A stretch of 58,739 bases of DNA from HyVt-337 sp964428895 (GCA_964428895.1 CAYRZU010000011.1:1-58739), one strand, 5' to 3'; counted from the stretch's first letter, positions 17,795 through 26,562 are shown. Numbers and translations: made by a program. Notes: generated by a model not told the origin, from the sequence alone.

Positions 17795-18049
17795 CTAGCC
17801 GACGTAAGGCAGCAGCCCGAGGTACCGGGCGTACTTGACCGCTCGCTTGCTCGAACGCTGATGACGGGCGCAGTTGCCACTTCGCTTGCGCGAGAACATC
17901 TTGCCCTGTTGGGTCGTCATCTTGCTCAGGCCGGCGACGTCCTTGTAGTCCACTTCACGAATCTTCTCCCGACAGAAGCGGCACTTGGCCTGCTCGCGAA
18001 ATCGGGATCGCTTCTTGGGTTTCTTGGCCATCTTCCGCGTTGGACGCAT
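17795..18049 (-). CDS. rpsR: 30S ribosomal protein S18
   Basis: The protein has 84 residues. CRFCREK near residue 23 and GNCARHQ near residue 58 give a C-x2-C plus Cys/His set, so this looks like the zinc-binding form of S18. The conserved KRAVKYARYLGLLPY tail is complete. S18 pairs with S6 on the 30S platform; its gene follows ssb, as in most bacteria. Confidence 0.95.
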   Translation of the reverse strand: MRPTRKMAKKPKKRSRFREQAKCRFCREKIREVDYKDVAGLSKMTTQQGKMFSRKRSGNCARHQRSSKRAVKYARYLGLLPYVG

Positions 18050-18103
18050 GGTGTTACCTCATTACTGTCCGGCGTCGGTTCGACGCCGATGGTTGGTTCG
18101 TTG

Positions 18104-18598
18104 TTAGAACGGGATGTCATCGCCGCCGGGGGCGCCGAAGCCGCCGTCATCGGTCGGCGGCGGTTCGGAGAAGCCCTGGTCGGACTGGGGTCGGTTCTGG
18201 CCGCCACCGGCTGGTCTCTGGCCGCCACCGCCAGCGCCGCCACCTCCGCCACCACCGCCAGCGCCGCCACCTCCGCCGACGAACTGGAAGTTCTCTACGA
18301 CAACACGCAGCTTGCTGCGCTTATTGCCGCTCTTGTCTTCCCACTGGGAGTATTGCAGGCGACCTTCGACCAGTATGGGACGGCCCTTCTGCATGTACTG
18401 GTTGAGGGTTTCGGCCTGCTTTCCGTAGGCGCGGCAGTCGACAAAGCAGGTTTCTTCCCGCTGCTCACCGTCGCCGGTTCGGAATCGGCGATTGACCGCC
18501 AACCCAAGCTCAACGACCGGCGTCTGTGACGGCAGGTACGATAGCTGCGGGTCGCGGGTCAGATTGCCCATCAGGATTACCTTGTTGTAGTTGGCCAT
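18104..18598 (-). CDS. ssb: Single-stranded DNA-binding protein
   Basis: This 164-residue protein has an OB fold (MANYNKVILMGNLTRDP, then RTGDGEQREETCFVDC). A flexible Gly-rich linker of almost pure glycine and alanine covers about residues 112-130. It ends in the acidic DDIPF tip that recruits DNA repair and replication partners. Encoding between S6 and S18 is the classic bacterial arrangement. Confidence 0.96.
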   Translation of the reverse strand: MANYNKVILMGNLTRDPQLSYLPSQTPVVELGLAVNRRFRTGDGEQREETCFVDCRAYGKQAETLNQYMQKGRPILVEGRLQYSQWEDKSGNKRSKLRVVVENFQFVGGGGGAGGGGGGGGAGGGGQRPAGGGQNRPQSDQGFSEPPPTDDGGFGAPGGDDIPF

Positions 18599-18643
18599 GA
18601 CATGCTCCTGGTCGAAGTTGGCCCGCCTGCCGGCGGGGTATGC

Positions 18644-19147
18644 TTACGCGTCGGGCTTGGCTTCCTCGGGGGCCTGGTCGGCCGCAGCAGGCGCGGGGGC
18701 CGGCTCGGCCTCGGGGGCCGGGGGCTCGGCGGCAGGCGCTTCAGCTGGCGCGGGCGCCGCCTCGGCGGCACCTGCCTCGCGCTCCCGCTCTTCGCGCTCT
18801 TCACGCTGCCGTCGGCCGGACGTTGCAGGCGTTTCGGCGTTGATGACTTCGTCGGTCAACTCGTCTCGCCGCAGGAACAGGGCTCGGACGATCTCCTCGT
18901 TGAGCTGGACGTCCCGTTCCAATTCGGTGATGTTGCCCGGGTCCATCTTGAAGTAGGCCAACACGTAAAGGGCCCGCTTTCGGCCTTTGATTTCATAGGT
19001 CAGTCGCCGTTCGTCCCAGGGCTTCATGGACAACAGTTCGGCTTCACCGCGTTCCAGCACCGTGTGAATCGGTTGGCTGGCGGCGTCGAAGTCGGGGTTT
19101 CCGGCATCGACCAGGAACATGCCTTCATAGATTCGTTTCTCTGCCAT
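18644..19147 (-). CDS. rpsF: 30S ribosomal protein S6
   Basis: The ordinary S6 fold occupies about residues 1-105 (RIYEGMFLVDAG, KRALYVLAYF). A further roughly 60 residues are dominated by Ala, Pro and Glu. E. coli S6 also ends in a glutamate tail that can be extended by RimK, but this one is longer and proline-rich. It opens the rpsF-ssb-rpsR-rplI-dnaB set and follows pth by 18 bases. Confidence 0.94.
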   Translation of the reverse strand: MAEKRIYEGMFLVDAGNPDFDAASQPIHTVLERGEAELLSMKPWDERRLTYEIKGRKRALYVLAYFKMDPGNITELERDVQLNEEIVRALFLRRDELTDEVINAETPATSGRRQREEREEREREAGAAEAAPAPAEAPAAEPPAPEAEPAPAPAAADQAPEEAKPDA

Positions 19148-19165
19148 CGCTCGAGTCCTAACTTC

Positions 19166-19825
19166 CTAGGATGACGAATCGGTCGTTTGCGAGCCGTTGG
19201 TTGTGGGCTCTGCCGATTCGTTCGGGGTTGCGTTATATCGATTCATCACTGCGGTCGTGTCTTCAAAGATCCAATCCACAACGGCGTCGGCAGCGGCCGA
19301 GATCGCCGGACGGATGACCGCCTCTTCATCGTCTGTGAAGCGCCCGAGGACGTAATCTTCGGACGCCATCGGCTCGGGAGGCTGGCCCACACCGACCCGA
19401 AGTCGGGCTACCGAGTCGGCGCCCAACTTGGCCAGGATGTCTGCCAGTCCTTTGTGTCCGCCGGCCGACCCTTGGCTGCGAGCCCGGATCTTGCCGGTTG
19501 GCAAGTCGATGTCGTCCAGGACCGCCAACACGTCGCTGGGGTCCAGTCGGTAGTAGTTGGCCACCGAGACCACCGCCTGCCCGCTGCGGTTCATGAAGGT
19601 CTCGGGCTTCAGCAGCAGCACGCGGACGCTGGGGTGACCGGCCCGGCTGACGCGGGCGTCGAACAGCACGCCGTCGTGAGCGTTGCGGCCGGAGGCGCTC
19701 CAGCGTTCGGCCAGCGCGTCGACCACGCGGAAACCCACATTGTGGCGCGTGCGGTCGTAACGTCGGCCGGGATTGCCCAGCCCAACGACCAGTCTCGTAT
19801 TGTCCGCCAAGGCTTCTGCCACCAA
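19166..19825 (-). CDS. pth: Peptidyl-tRNA hydrolase
   Basis: The protein has 219 residues. It releases peptides from peptidyl-tRNA that has dropped off ribosomes. The family motifs are clear: VVGLGNPGRRYDRTRHNVGF with the catalytic histidine, KPETFMNRSG, and DDIDLPTGKIR followed by GGHKGL. The last 25 or so residues form a Ser/Thr/Asn-rich tail not seen in the E. coli enzyme. It follows the L25 gene by 18 bases, a frequent pairing. Confidence 0.95.
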   Translation of the reverse strand: MVAEALADNTRLVVGLGNPGRRYDRTRHNVGFRVVDALAERWSASGRNAHDGVLFDARVSRAGHPSVRVLLLKPETFMNRSGQAVVSVANYYRLDPSDVLAVLDDIDLPTGKIRARSQGSAGGHKGLADILAKLGADSVARLRVGVGQPPEPMASEDYVLGRFTDDEEAVIRPAISAAADAVVDWIFEDTTAVMNRYNATPNESAEPTTNGSQTTDSSS

Positions 19826-19843
19826 CGTGCTCGCTCCGGGAGG

Positions 19844-20491
19844 CTAGGCGTCGCCTTCGCCGCCTTCGGTGTCGTCCTCGTCCTTCTTCTCGCCGATAAC
19901 CTCGGGCATGGCAGCTTCGCCTTCTTCGCCTTCGACTTCGGCTTCGACCTCTTCGGCCACCACGGTGACCGAGCAGACCATCTGGCCCGGGTCGGTGACG
20001 AGCGTGACGCCCTCAGGCAGCTCAACATCGTTGGCGTGCAGCGAATCGCCCACGTTCAGGTCGTTGACCATGATCCGGACGTCTTCGGGGATGGCCGTGA
20101 CGAGGCATTCGACGGTCAGTTCATTGGCCTGTTGCTGCAGGACGCCACCTTCGGTCAGGCCCGCCGGCGTGCCGCGAAGCACGACCGGCACGACGATCTC
20201 CACGCGATCGCTCAGATTCACGCGTGTCAGATCTACGTGCAGGATGTGCTGGCCGAACGTGTCGTATTGCACGTCCTTGATGAGGACGTTCTCGGTCTTG
20301 TCGCCCAGGTGGACCTCCAGGATGCGTTCGCCATGACCGATGGCTACGTCCAGGTCATGTTCGCTCAGGGCGATGGGCACGTTCTCTTCCCCGTGCCCGT
20401 AGATGACGGCCGGTGTTTGGCCTTGGGCCCGGAGCACACGCGTCTTGCGCGTGCCGGAGTCGGTGCGTCGAGTTGCTTCTAACTTTGCCAT
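19844..20491 (-). CDS. rplY: 50S ribosomal protein L25 / Ctc family
   Basis: This 215-residue protein has the 5S rRNA-binding L25 domain (residues 1 to about 92, with GKxRxLRxQG-type start and PAVIYGHG). The TL5/Ctc C-terminal beta domain follows (LRGTPAGLTEGGVLQQ). The tail from about residue 180 is strongly acidic. This is the long, general-stress Ctc form. It lies between prs and pth as in many bacteria. Confidence 0.94.
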   Translation of the reverse strand: MAKLEATRRTDSGTRKTRVLRAQGQTPAVIYGHGEENVPIALSEHDLDVAIGHGERILEVHLGDKTENVLIKDVQYDTFGQHILHVDLTRVNLSDRVEIVVPVVLRGTPAGLTEGGVLQQQANELTVECLVTAIPEDVRIMVNDLNVGDSLHANDVELPEGVTLVTDPGQMVCSVTVVAEEVEAEVEGEEGEAAMPEVIGEKKDEDDTEGGEGDA

Positions 20492-20521
20492 ACGTGGGTG
20501 TCTCCGCGGCCGAGGGTCGCG

Positions 20522-21478
20522 TTATCGGCCGTTGTCTATCACAAACAGGCTGCTGACGGATTCGTTGTTATGGATGCGGTGAATGGCCTCACCCATCAAC
20601 GTGGCCACCGACAGGACCTTCAGCTTGCCGATGGCGTCAACCTTCTCTTGGGAAATCGGGATCGTGTCGGTGACCACGATCTCATCAATGGGGGCGTTGG
20701 TGAGATTCTCTACGGCCTTGCCCACGAATACGCCGTGGGTGGCCCCAACGAAGATCTGCTTGGCCCCGGCGTCCTTACAGACCTTGGCCGAGCCGCAAAT
20801 CGTCCCGGCCGTGGTGATCATGTCGTCCATCATCAAGACGGTCTTGTCGGTGACGTCGCCGATGAGGTAGCCGTGCTTGACGGTGTCGCCGCTGACACGG
20901 CGCTTGTCGACAATGGCCAAGTCCGCGCCTAACTGAGCGGCGTACATGCCTGCCCGTCGCGTGCTGCCCGGGTCCGGGCTGACCACCACGAGGTTGTCCC
21001 AACTGCGGGTCTTGAACTCGCGCCTCAGAACCGGTTCGGCGTAGAGGTTGTCCACGGGGATATCGAAGAATCCCTGAATCTGTCCGGCGTGCAGGTCGAG
21101 CGTCAGGACGCGGTCGGCCCCGGCCGTGCCGATCAGGTTGGCGACCAGCTTGGCCGTGATGGGCGTTCGGCCTTCGTCCTTGCGGTCTTGGCGAGCGTAG
21201 CCGTAGTAGGGGATCACCGCGGTGATTCGTTCGGCCGAGGCGCGGCGAGCGCAATCGATGAAGATCAGCAACTCCATCAGTGTTTCATTGGTGGGCTGAC
21301 AAGTGGACTGAACGATGAAGACGTCGCGCCCGCGGACGTCTTCTTCCAGCTTCACCAACGTTTCGCCGTCGGGGAAGCGGGTGATCTTGGCATTGCCCAG
21401 GGAAATACCGAGGTATTCGCCGATGGCTTCAGCCAGCGGACGGTTTGACTCGCCTGCGAAGATCGCCAAGTTGTCCAT
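20522..21478 (-). CDS. prs: Ribose-phosphate pyrophosphokinase
   Basis: This 318-residue enzyme makes PRPP from ribose 5-phosphate and ATP for nucleotide, His and Trp synthesis. The flexible-loop region YYGYARQDRK, the ribose-phosphate loop DDMITTAGT and the histidine-bearing DLHAGQIQGF are intact. It follows tRNA-Gln by 54 bases, so the tRNA and prs may share a transcript started from the promoter at 21787-21815. The supply of ribose 5-phosphate connects to zwf and pgl further along. Confidence 0.97.
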   Translation of the reverse strand: MDNLAIFAGESNRPLAEAIGEYLGISLGNAKITRFPDGETLVKLEEDVRGRDVFIVQSTCQPTNETLMELLIFIDCARRASAERITAVIPYYGYARQDRKDEGRTPITAKLVANLIGTAGADRVLTLDLHAGQIQGFFDIPVDNLYAEPVLRREFKTRSWDNLVVVSPDPGSTRRAGMYAAQLGADLAIVDKRRVSGDTVKHGYLIGDVTDKTVLMMDDMITTAGTICGSAKVCKDAGAKQIFVGATHGVFVGKAVENLTNAPIDEIVVTDTIPISQEKVDAIGKLKVLSVATLMGEAIHRIHNNESVSSLFVIDNGR

Positions 21479-21532
21479 GTGCTCACTCCTGTGTCAAAGG
21501 GCCGAACAGCGTTCGATCCGAACACAACGTTA

Positions 21533-21604
21533 TTACCCGGCCAGGACTCGAACCTGGAATAGAAGGTCCAAAACCTTCTGTGTTGCCAATTACACCACCG
21601 GGTA
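21533..21604 (-). tRNA. tRNA-Gln (anticodon UUG)
   Basis: The 72-base minus-strand sequence folds as a standard cloverleaf. The acceptor TACCCGG (21604-21598) pairs with CCGGGTA (21540-21534), with discriminator A at 21533. The anticodon stem GAAGG/CCTTC encloses loop TTTTGGA, giving anticodon TTG. The T-arm CAGG-TTCGAGT-CCTG is perfect. CCA is not encoded. Confidence 0.97.
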
Positions 21605-21786
21605 GTCTGCCTGGTGACGCATGGCCGATCAGAGGCGTCGCTGTCGGCCCGGCCAAAAAGTTGCGGCAGGTAGGTACGCCCGGAAGCTAGAATCAGCGGC
21701 CGCAACCTCGCTGACCCACTGCCCATTGAGCTCAAACCACTCATGAGCGTGCTCCATGCGGACGAAGACGCCTGCGGAAACGATAA

Positions 21787-21815
21787 CTTATACGCGCGGG
21801 CGGCCGGTCTGTCAA
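21787..21815 (-). promoter_or_regulatory. Probable promoter for tRNA-Gln and prs
   Basis: On the minus strand: TTGACA (21815-21810), 17 bases, TATAAG (21792-21787). The -35 box is a perfect match and the -10 matches at five of six positions. Transcription would start near 21780 and reach the tRNA after about 175 bases. Confidence 0.65.
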
Positions 21816-21841
21816 ACGCTTTTGGCTGAGCCGCCCGCGGT

Positions 21842-21870
21842 TTGACAGGGCCCGTGCCCCCTGGTATCAA
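21842..21870 (+). promoter_or_regulatory. Probable promoter for the DUF401 gene
   Basis: TTGACA (21842-21847), 17 bases, TATCAA (21865-21870). Initiation near 21877 is only two bases before the ATG at 21879, so the transcript would be nearly leaderless or would use the second ATG at 21891. The -35 lies in an inverted repeat shared with the opposing promoter. Confidence 0.5.
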
Positions 21871-21878
21871 GGCCCGCT

Positions 21879-23219
21879 ATGGATCACCTGATGAATCAGT
21901 GGCAGGAGTTGGTCGAGCCGGTTGGCGCGCTGGTGAGCGTGCTGAGCGGCTTTGCCCTGATTCTGGTGCTGACGCGGCTGAAGGCGCCGGTGTGGGTGTC
22001 CATTCTCCTGGGGGCGGCCACGGTGGCCCTGCTGTTCGGCCGCGGGCCGCTGGAAACGCTGAAGCTGTTGGGCCTGGGGTGCGTTCAGCCGCGAACGGTG
22101 GCGCTGATTATCGCCGTGGCGCTGCTGCTGGCGCTGTCGCAGGCGATGCGGCTGACCGGGCGGATCGATCAGATGGTGGCGCTGATGCGGGCGATCCTGC
22201 GCCGTCCGGCCGTGGCGATGGCCGCCATGCCGGCGATGATCGGCCTGATTCCCATGCCGGGCGGGGCGCTGTTCTCGGCGCCGATGGTGGCCACAGCCAG
22301 CGCCGGTGTGGATGTCTCCGGGGCGCAACTGGCGAGCATCAACTTCTGGTATCGGCACCTGTGGGAGTACTGGTGGCCCCTCTACCCGGGGGTGATCCTG
22401 GGTATGGATCACGCCGGCGAGGCCCTGGGAGTGGGGCAACTGACGTTCGTGGCAGGGCTGTTGCCGATGAGCCTGATTATGGCCCTGGGCGGGCTGTGGG
22501 TCTTCCGCAAGCTGCACCCGGACCTGCACGTCCACGGCCCGCGCCCGCCGCGCGGGACCAAGCGACAGCTCCTGGGCGTGATGACGCCGATCTGGCTGAT
22601 CGTGCTGATTTGGGGTGGATGTCGGCTGGCGCTATGGCGGTGGCCGATGACGTTTCTGGATTCGACCGTGCAGGAATTCGTCCGGAAGTACGTCGTTATC
22701 ATCTTGGCGATCGTGATCTCGTTGGCGTGGACGGCCTGGCGTGGGCGGCTGGGCCTCAAGCAGATCGAAGGGCTGTTCGCAACCCGGTCGGTCGTCCGTT
22801 TGGTGTTGGTCGTCATTAGCGCCATGGTCTTCATGTACGCGTTGGGGGCCGTCGACGCCGGAGTCAGCATGGGTCACGAGATGAAGGACTTGGGCATGCC
22901 CGTGGTGGTCGTCGTGGCGGTCTTGCCGTTCGTGGCGGGGATGATCCTGGGCGTGGCGGTCGGCTTCGTGGGGACGAGCTTTCCGATCGTCCTGCCGCTG
23001 GCGGCGGGGTCGGGCGTGCCGGTGGCCTATGTGATGTTGGCCTACGCGTTCGGCCACATGGGGCAGATGCTTAGCCCCATTCATATCTGCCAGATCGTGA
23101 CGCTGGAGTATTTCGAGTCGAGCTACCGCGAGGTCTATCCCCGCATCATCCCCCCGGCAATCCTGACGGCAGCGGGGGCGGTGGTCTACTTCGTGCTGCT
23201 GAAGGGGCTGTTCAGCTAG
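21879..23219 (+). CDS. DUF401-family multi-spanning membrane protein
   Basis: This 446-residue protein has about ten to twelve hydrophobic segments spread over its length. It matches what I know of the DUF401 family, related to ion/carboxylate transporters, with the conserved IPMPGGALFSAPMV loop near residue 125 and FWYRHLWEYWWPLYPG near 155. The C-terminal AFGHMGQMLSPIHIC is another conserved loop. Substrate unknown. It lies alone on the plus strand between two minus-strand operons and ends 15 bases from moxR. Confidence 0.8.
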   Translation: MDHLMNQWQELVEPVGALVSVLSGFALILVLTRLKAPVWVSILLGAATVALLFGRGPLETLKLLGLGCVQPRTVALIIAVALLLALSQAMRLTGRIDQMVALMRAILRRPAVAMAAMPAMIGLIPMPGGALFSAPMVATASAGVDVSGAQLASINFWYRHLWEYWWPLYPGVILGMDHAGEALGVGQLTFVAGLLPMSLIMALGGLWVFRKLHPDLHVHGPRPPRGTKRQLLGVMTPIWLIVLIWGGCRLALWRWPMTFLDSTVQEFVRKYVVIILAIVISLAWTAWRGRLGLKQIEGLFATRSVVRLVLVVISAMVFMYALGAVDAGVSMGHEMKDLGMPVVVVVAVLPFVAGMILGVAVGFVGTSFPIVLPLAAGSGVPVAYVMLAYAFGHMGQMLSPIHICQIVTLEYFESSYREVYPRIIPPAILTAAGAVVYFVLLKGLFS

Positions 23220-23234
23220 AGGGGGTCACTTGGC

Positions 23235-24224
23235 CTAGTGGACGGTGGCTTTTAGCACGTCCTGAATGATCGTGTCCGGATCGATTCCGTCGGCTTGACC
23301 TTCGAAGGAGAGGATGAGTCGGTGTCGCAGGGCGGAGGCGGCGGCAGCGTCGATATCTTCAAAGGCTACATTCGCTCGGCTGTCCCGTAAGGCCCGGACC
23401 TTGGCCGCCAGCACAATGGCTTGGCCGCCGCGCGGGGAGGCGCCGTAGCGGACGTATTGGCGGGCCATTTCGGGCGAGTCGGCTTCCGGGTGTGTGGCCA
23501 ATACGACGCGAGAGACGTAGTCGGTAACGTGGGAGGCAACCGGCACGTCGCGAACCGTGCGCCGCATGGCTATCAGTCGGTCGGCCGAGAGAACAGGTCC
23601 GACCGTCGGCAGGTCTCCGGTGGTGGTCCGGCCGAGGATCTCCGAGAGGTCGTCCTTGGCAGGCGTGCGCAGAAAGATCTTGAGCATGAACCGGTCGAGT
23701 TGGGCCTCGGGCAGGGGGTAGGTGCCCTCGAGTTCCAATGGGTTCTGGGTAGCCAACACCATGAAGGGCTGGGGCAACTCGTGCGTGGTGCGCGCGACGG
23801 AAACGGTTTGCTCCTGCATCGCTTCCAGGACGGCCGACTGGGTCTTGGGGGTGGCGCGGTTGATTTCGTCGGCCAGGACCAGGTTGGCGAAGATGGGTCC
23901 TTGCTGGAAGCGGAACTCCTTGGCGCCGCCGGCGGCGTCGGGCTCGATGATCATCGTGCCGGTAATGTCAGCCGGCATGAGATCGGGCGTGAACTGAATG
24001 CGGCTGAAACTCAGGTCCAACGCCGCCGCCAGCGTGCGGACCAACAGGGTCTTGCCGAGCCCGGGCACGCCTTCCAGCAAGGCATGCCCGCCGGACAGCA
24101 GACACGTGAGCGTCTGATCGATCACGTCTCCATGGCCGACGATGATGGACGCAACACTTCGGACGATCGCGTCATAGTCGCGTTGGAACGCGTCGATCTG
24201 CTGTTGGAAGTCGTTGGCGCTCAT
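23235..24224 (-). CDS. MoxR-family AAA+ ATPase
   Basis: The protein has 329 residues, starting at MSANDFQQQ (24224). Walker A is GVPGLGKTLLV near residue 52, Walker B is LVLADEINRA, and sensor-type AVLEAMQEQTV follows; all are typical of the MoxR/RavA group. These ATPases act as chaperones for metal-cofactor or surface protein maturation. They usually sit next to DUF58 and von Willebrand factor A genes. No such partner is seen here: the gene is the last of the S16-trmD-L19-yraN-tatD run. Confidence 0.92.
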   Translation of the reverse strand: MSANDFQQQIDAFQRDYDAIVRSVASIIVGHGDVIDQTLTCLLSGGHALLEGVPGLGKTLLVRTLAAALDLSFSRIQFTPDLMPADITGTMIIEPDAAGGAKEFRFQQGPIFANLVLADEINRATPKTQSAVLEAMQEQTVSVARTTHELPQPFMVLATQNPLELEGTYPLPEAQLDRFMLKIFLRTPAKDDLSEILGRTTTGDLPTVGPVLSADRLIAMRRTVRDVPVASHVTDYVSRVVLATHPEADSPEMARQYVRYGASPRGGQAIVLAAKVRALRDSRANVAFEDIDAAAASALRHRLILSFEGQADGIDPDTIIQDVLKATVH

Positions 24225-24256
24225 GGCAGGTCCACCTAGTACCAAGCGTAGATTCC

Positions 24257-25045
24257 CTAGACGGATAAGTCCAGGCCGAACAAGCCCACGGCGTTGGCGG
24301 TGGTCAGCTCGGCAAAGGCTTCGGCGCTGACCCCCCGTGCGGCGGCCAGGCAGGTGGCTACGTGCTGAACATTGGCCGGCTCGTTGGTCTTGGTGTTGCG
24401 GACAGGTTCGGGGGATAGGTAGGGCGCGTCGGTTTCGATCAGGATACGGTCGTCAGGGCACAGCTTGGCTGATTCCCGCAGGTCGCCGGCTTTCTTGAAG
24501 GTGGCGATGCCGCTGAAGCTGACGATGGCACCGATGTCGAGCAACCGCCGCGTGCTGCTAGGGCCTTCGGTGAAGGAGTGAAAGATCACGGTTTGATCGC
24601 CCAGGTCAGCTTCGGCCACGATGGCGAGCGTGTCGTCGAGGGCTTCGCGGGTGTGGATAACAATGGGCTTTCCGATTCGCTTGGCGATTTCGAGTTGAGC
24701 GGCAAAGGCTGTTTGTTGAGCGGGGCGGGGTGAGAAGTCGTAGTGGTAGTCCAGGCCGATCTCGCCGGTGGCTACGCACGTGTCGCGCCGGGCGAGGTCT
24801 TCGATTTGCCGCAAGGCTTCGTCGTTGGCGTCGTTGGCGTCGTGGGGATGGACGCCGGCGGTGTGGAAGACCTGCGCAAACGATTCGGCCAACCCGACGG
24901 CGGCCTTGGTTTCGGCCACATCGGCGGCGGCGCAGATGCAGGCGACCACACCGGCCTCGGTCGCCCGGGCCAGTAGGTCGTCGACGCGCTGCCGCAGTCG
25001 ACCGTGTGCGAGATGGCAGTGAGTGTCGATCAGCTTCATGGGCAT
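24257..25045 (-). CDS. tatD: TatD-family metal-dependent deoxyribonuclease
   Basis: The protein has 262 residues with a TIM-barrel hydrolase fold. The metal ligands are visible in IDTHCHL, in GEIGLDYHYD, in PIVIHTREA and in LIETDAPYLSP. TatD enzymes are cytoplasmic 3'-5' exonucleases linked to DNA repair. The start at 25045 lies one base after the yraN stop; an internal ATG at 25039 is also possible. Confidence 0.93.
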   Translation of the reverse strand: MPMKLIDTHCHLAHGRLRQRVDDLLARATEAGVVACICAAADVAETKAAVGLAESFAQVFHTAGVHPHDANDANDEALRQIEDLARRDTCVATGEIGLDYHYDFSPRPAQQTAFAAQLEIAKRIGKPIVIHTREALDDTLAIVAEADLGDQTVIFHSFTEGPSSTRRLLDIGAIVSFSGIATFKKAGDLRESAKLCPDDRILIETDAPYLSPEPVRNTKTNEPANVQHVATCLAAARGVSAEAFAELTTANAVGLFGLDLSV

Positions 25046-25046
25046 C

Positions 25047-25433
25047 TCAAAAGGCCTCAGGGATGTGGTCGATGGTTGTCTGATCGTCGCGAATGACGAT
25101 GGCGATCACGTCGAAACGAATGTTCATGTCCGCGGCGTCGCGCCGCTGCACGTAATACTCAGCCACCTTGCGAATGCGGCGCTGCTTATCGGGCGTGACC
25201 GCTGATTGAGGGTCGGTGTAGCGGTCGGAGGTGCGTGTCTTGACTTCGGCGAAGATCAGCGTTTCGGCTCCACCGTCGCGCGTGAATCGATCCAGTGCAA
25301 TCAGGTCCACTTCCCCGATCGGGCACCGATAGTTGCGGGCCAGAATCTTCAACCCCTGACGCTTGAGGTGGCGTGCGGCTAATGCTTCGCCGCGTTGGCC
25401 CAACGGCACGTCGCGTCGTCCGAAAGGCCACAT
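25047..25433 (-). CDS. YraN / UPF0102 family nuclease-like protein
   Basis: The protein has 128 residues. It has the Holliday-junction-resolvase-like core of UPF0102: GQRGEALAARHLKRQG, then CPIGEVDLIA and FAEVKTRTS, with the Glu/Asp/Glu-x-Lys metal-binding pattern of restriction-type nucleases. Its cellular role is not settled. It follows L19 by 13 bases, the usual position for this family. Confidence 0.9.
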   Translation of the reverse strand: MWPFGRRDVPLGQRGEALAARHLKRQGLKILARNYRCPIGEVDLIALDRFTRDGGAETLIFAEVKTRTSDRYTDPQSAVTPDKQRRIRKVAEYYVQRRDAADMNIRFDVIAIVIRDDQTTIDHIPEAF

Positions 25434-25446
25434 CGGGAGCCGCTCG

Positions 25447-25830
25447 CTACGCGTCCGACTTCTTGGCCTTGGACGGGCGTTTCAGTTCTTTGAGGCGCGT
25501 GGCCTTGCCGGTGCGGTCGCGAAGGTAATAGAGCTTCGCCCGGCGGGTACGGCCGCCACGGACGACCTCCACACCGGCCACGCGGGGGCTATGAAGCGGA
25601 AAGACCCGCTCGACGCCTTCGTTGTTGACGATACGGCGGACCGTGAAGGTCTCGCTGACGCCGCCGCCCTTGCGGGCGATGACCACGCCGTTGAAGACCT
25701 GAAGACGCTCGCGGTCGCCTTCGATGATTCGCACCGATACGTTCACGGTGTCCCCAATATGAAAGTCGGGAACGTCCGTCTTCATGCTGGCCGCAACGGC
25801 CTTGTCCATCAGCTGCTTGCTCACCGTCAA
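25447..25830 (-). CDS. rplS: 50S ribosomal protein L19
   Basis: The protein has 127 residues. The core motifs FHIGDTVNVSVRI, RLQVFNGVVIARKG and RRIVNNEGVERVFPLHSP are all present, and a short basic tail ends the protein. L19 lies at the 30S-50S interface. It follows trmD by 18 bases in the rpsP-trmD-rplS order. Confidence 0.96.
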   Translation of the reverse strand: MTVSKQLMDKAVAASMKTDVPDFHIGDTVNVSVRIIEGDRERLQVFNGVVIARKGGGVSETFTVRRIVNNEGVERVFPLHSPRVAGVEVVRGGRTRRAKLYYLRDRTGKATRLKELKRPSKAKKSDA

Positions 25831-25848
25831 TCTCCATAGGACCAGGCG

Positions 25849-26562
25849 TCAATCGCCTTCATCCGGATGCTGTTGAATGTACGACTGCCACAAATCAGGC
25901 CGCCGCTGCTGGGTCCGCAGCTTGGCCTGTTCGAGCCGCCAATCCGCGATCTTCTTGTGATCGCCGTTGACCAGAATCTCCGGCACACTCATGCCGTTGT
26001 ACTCACGCGGCCGGGTGTACTGCGGATACTCCAGCAACCCGTCGCTAAACGACTCTTCGTGAGTCGATTCATCCTTACCCAGTGCGCCCGGCAAGAGCCG
26101 AACCACCGCGTCGACCACCGCCATCGCCGCGACTTCGCCGCCGGAGAGAACAAAGTCTCCGACACTGATCTCGCGGTCGGCCAGCGTTCGAATCCGTTCG
26201 TCGAAGCCCTCGTAGTGCCCGGCGATCAGAATCAGCCGATCCGTCTTCGAAAGCTCCCGGGCCGTGGCCTGGTCGAACGGTCGGCCCTGCGGGCTCAGCA
26301 GTACGACTTGGCCGGGCCGATCATCCTGGGCCCGAACGTGTTCGATGGCGTCGAAGATCGGCTGGCACATCAGCACCATGCCCACGCCGCCGCCAAACGG
26401 TGCATCGTCCACCGAGCCGTATCGATCCTTCGCGAAATCGCGAATGTTGGTCCGGTGGATTTCCAGCAACCCGCGATCAACCGCTCGTCCGATGATGCTG
26501 GTCGAACAAAACCCATCGAACATCTCGACAAACAGCGTCAGGATGTCGATGCGTGGGGCCAT
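25849..26562 (-). CDS. trmD: tRNA (guanine-N1)-methyltransferase
   Basis: This 237-residue enzyme methylates G37 of tRNAs carrying G36 to prevent frameshifting. The SPOUT trefoil-knot motifs are clear: DDAPFGGGVGMVL, LLSPQGRPFDQ, LIAGHYEGFDERI and EISVGDFVLSGGE, and the SFSDGLLEYPQYTRP segment near the C-terminus. It follows S16 by 37 bases; rimM, usually placed between them, is absent. Confidence 0.97.
   Translation of the reverse strand: MAPRIDILTLFVEMFDGFCSTSIIGRAVDRGLLEIHRTNIRDFAKDRYGSVDDAPFGGGVGMVLMCQPIFDAIEHVRAQDDRPGQVVLLSPQGRPFDQATARELSKTDRLILIAGHYEGFDERIRTLADREISVGDFVLSGGEVAAMAVVDAVVRLLPGALGKDESTHEESFSDGLLEYPQYTRPREYNGMSVPEILVNGDHKKIADWRLEQAKLRTQQRRPDLWQSYIQQHPDEGD

Noticed and set aside
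18220..18280. Short tandem GCC-type repeats as a CRISPR or satellite
   Set aside because: They encode the Gly-rich linker of SSB; no spacer structure. No CRISPR array was seen anywhere in the window.
23235..24224. MoxR as part of a vWA/DUF58 complex
   Set aside because: No partner genes adjacent; it simply ends the S16-to-tatD operon.
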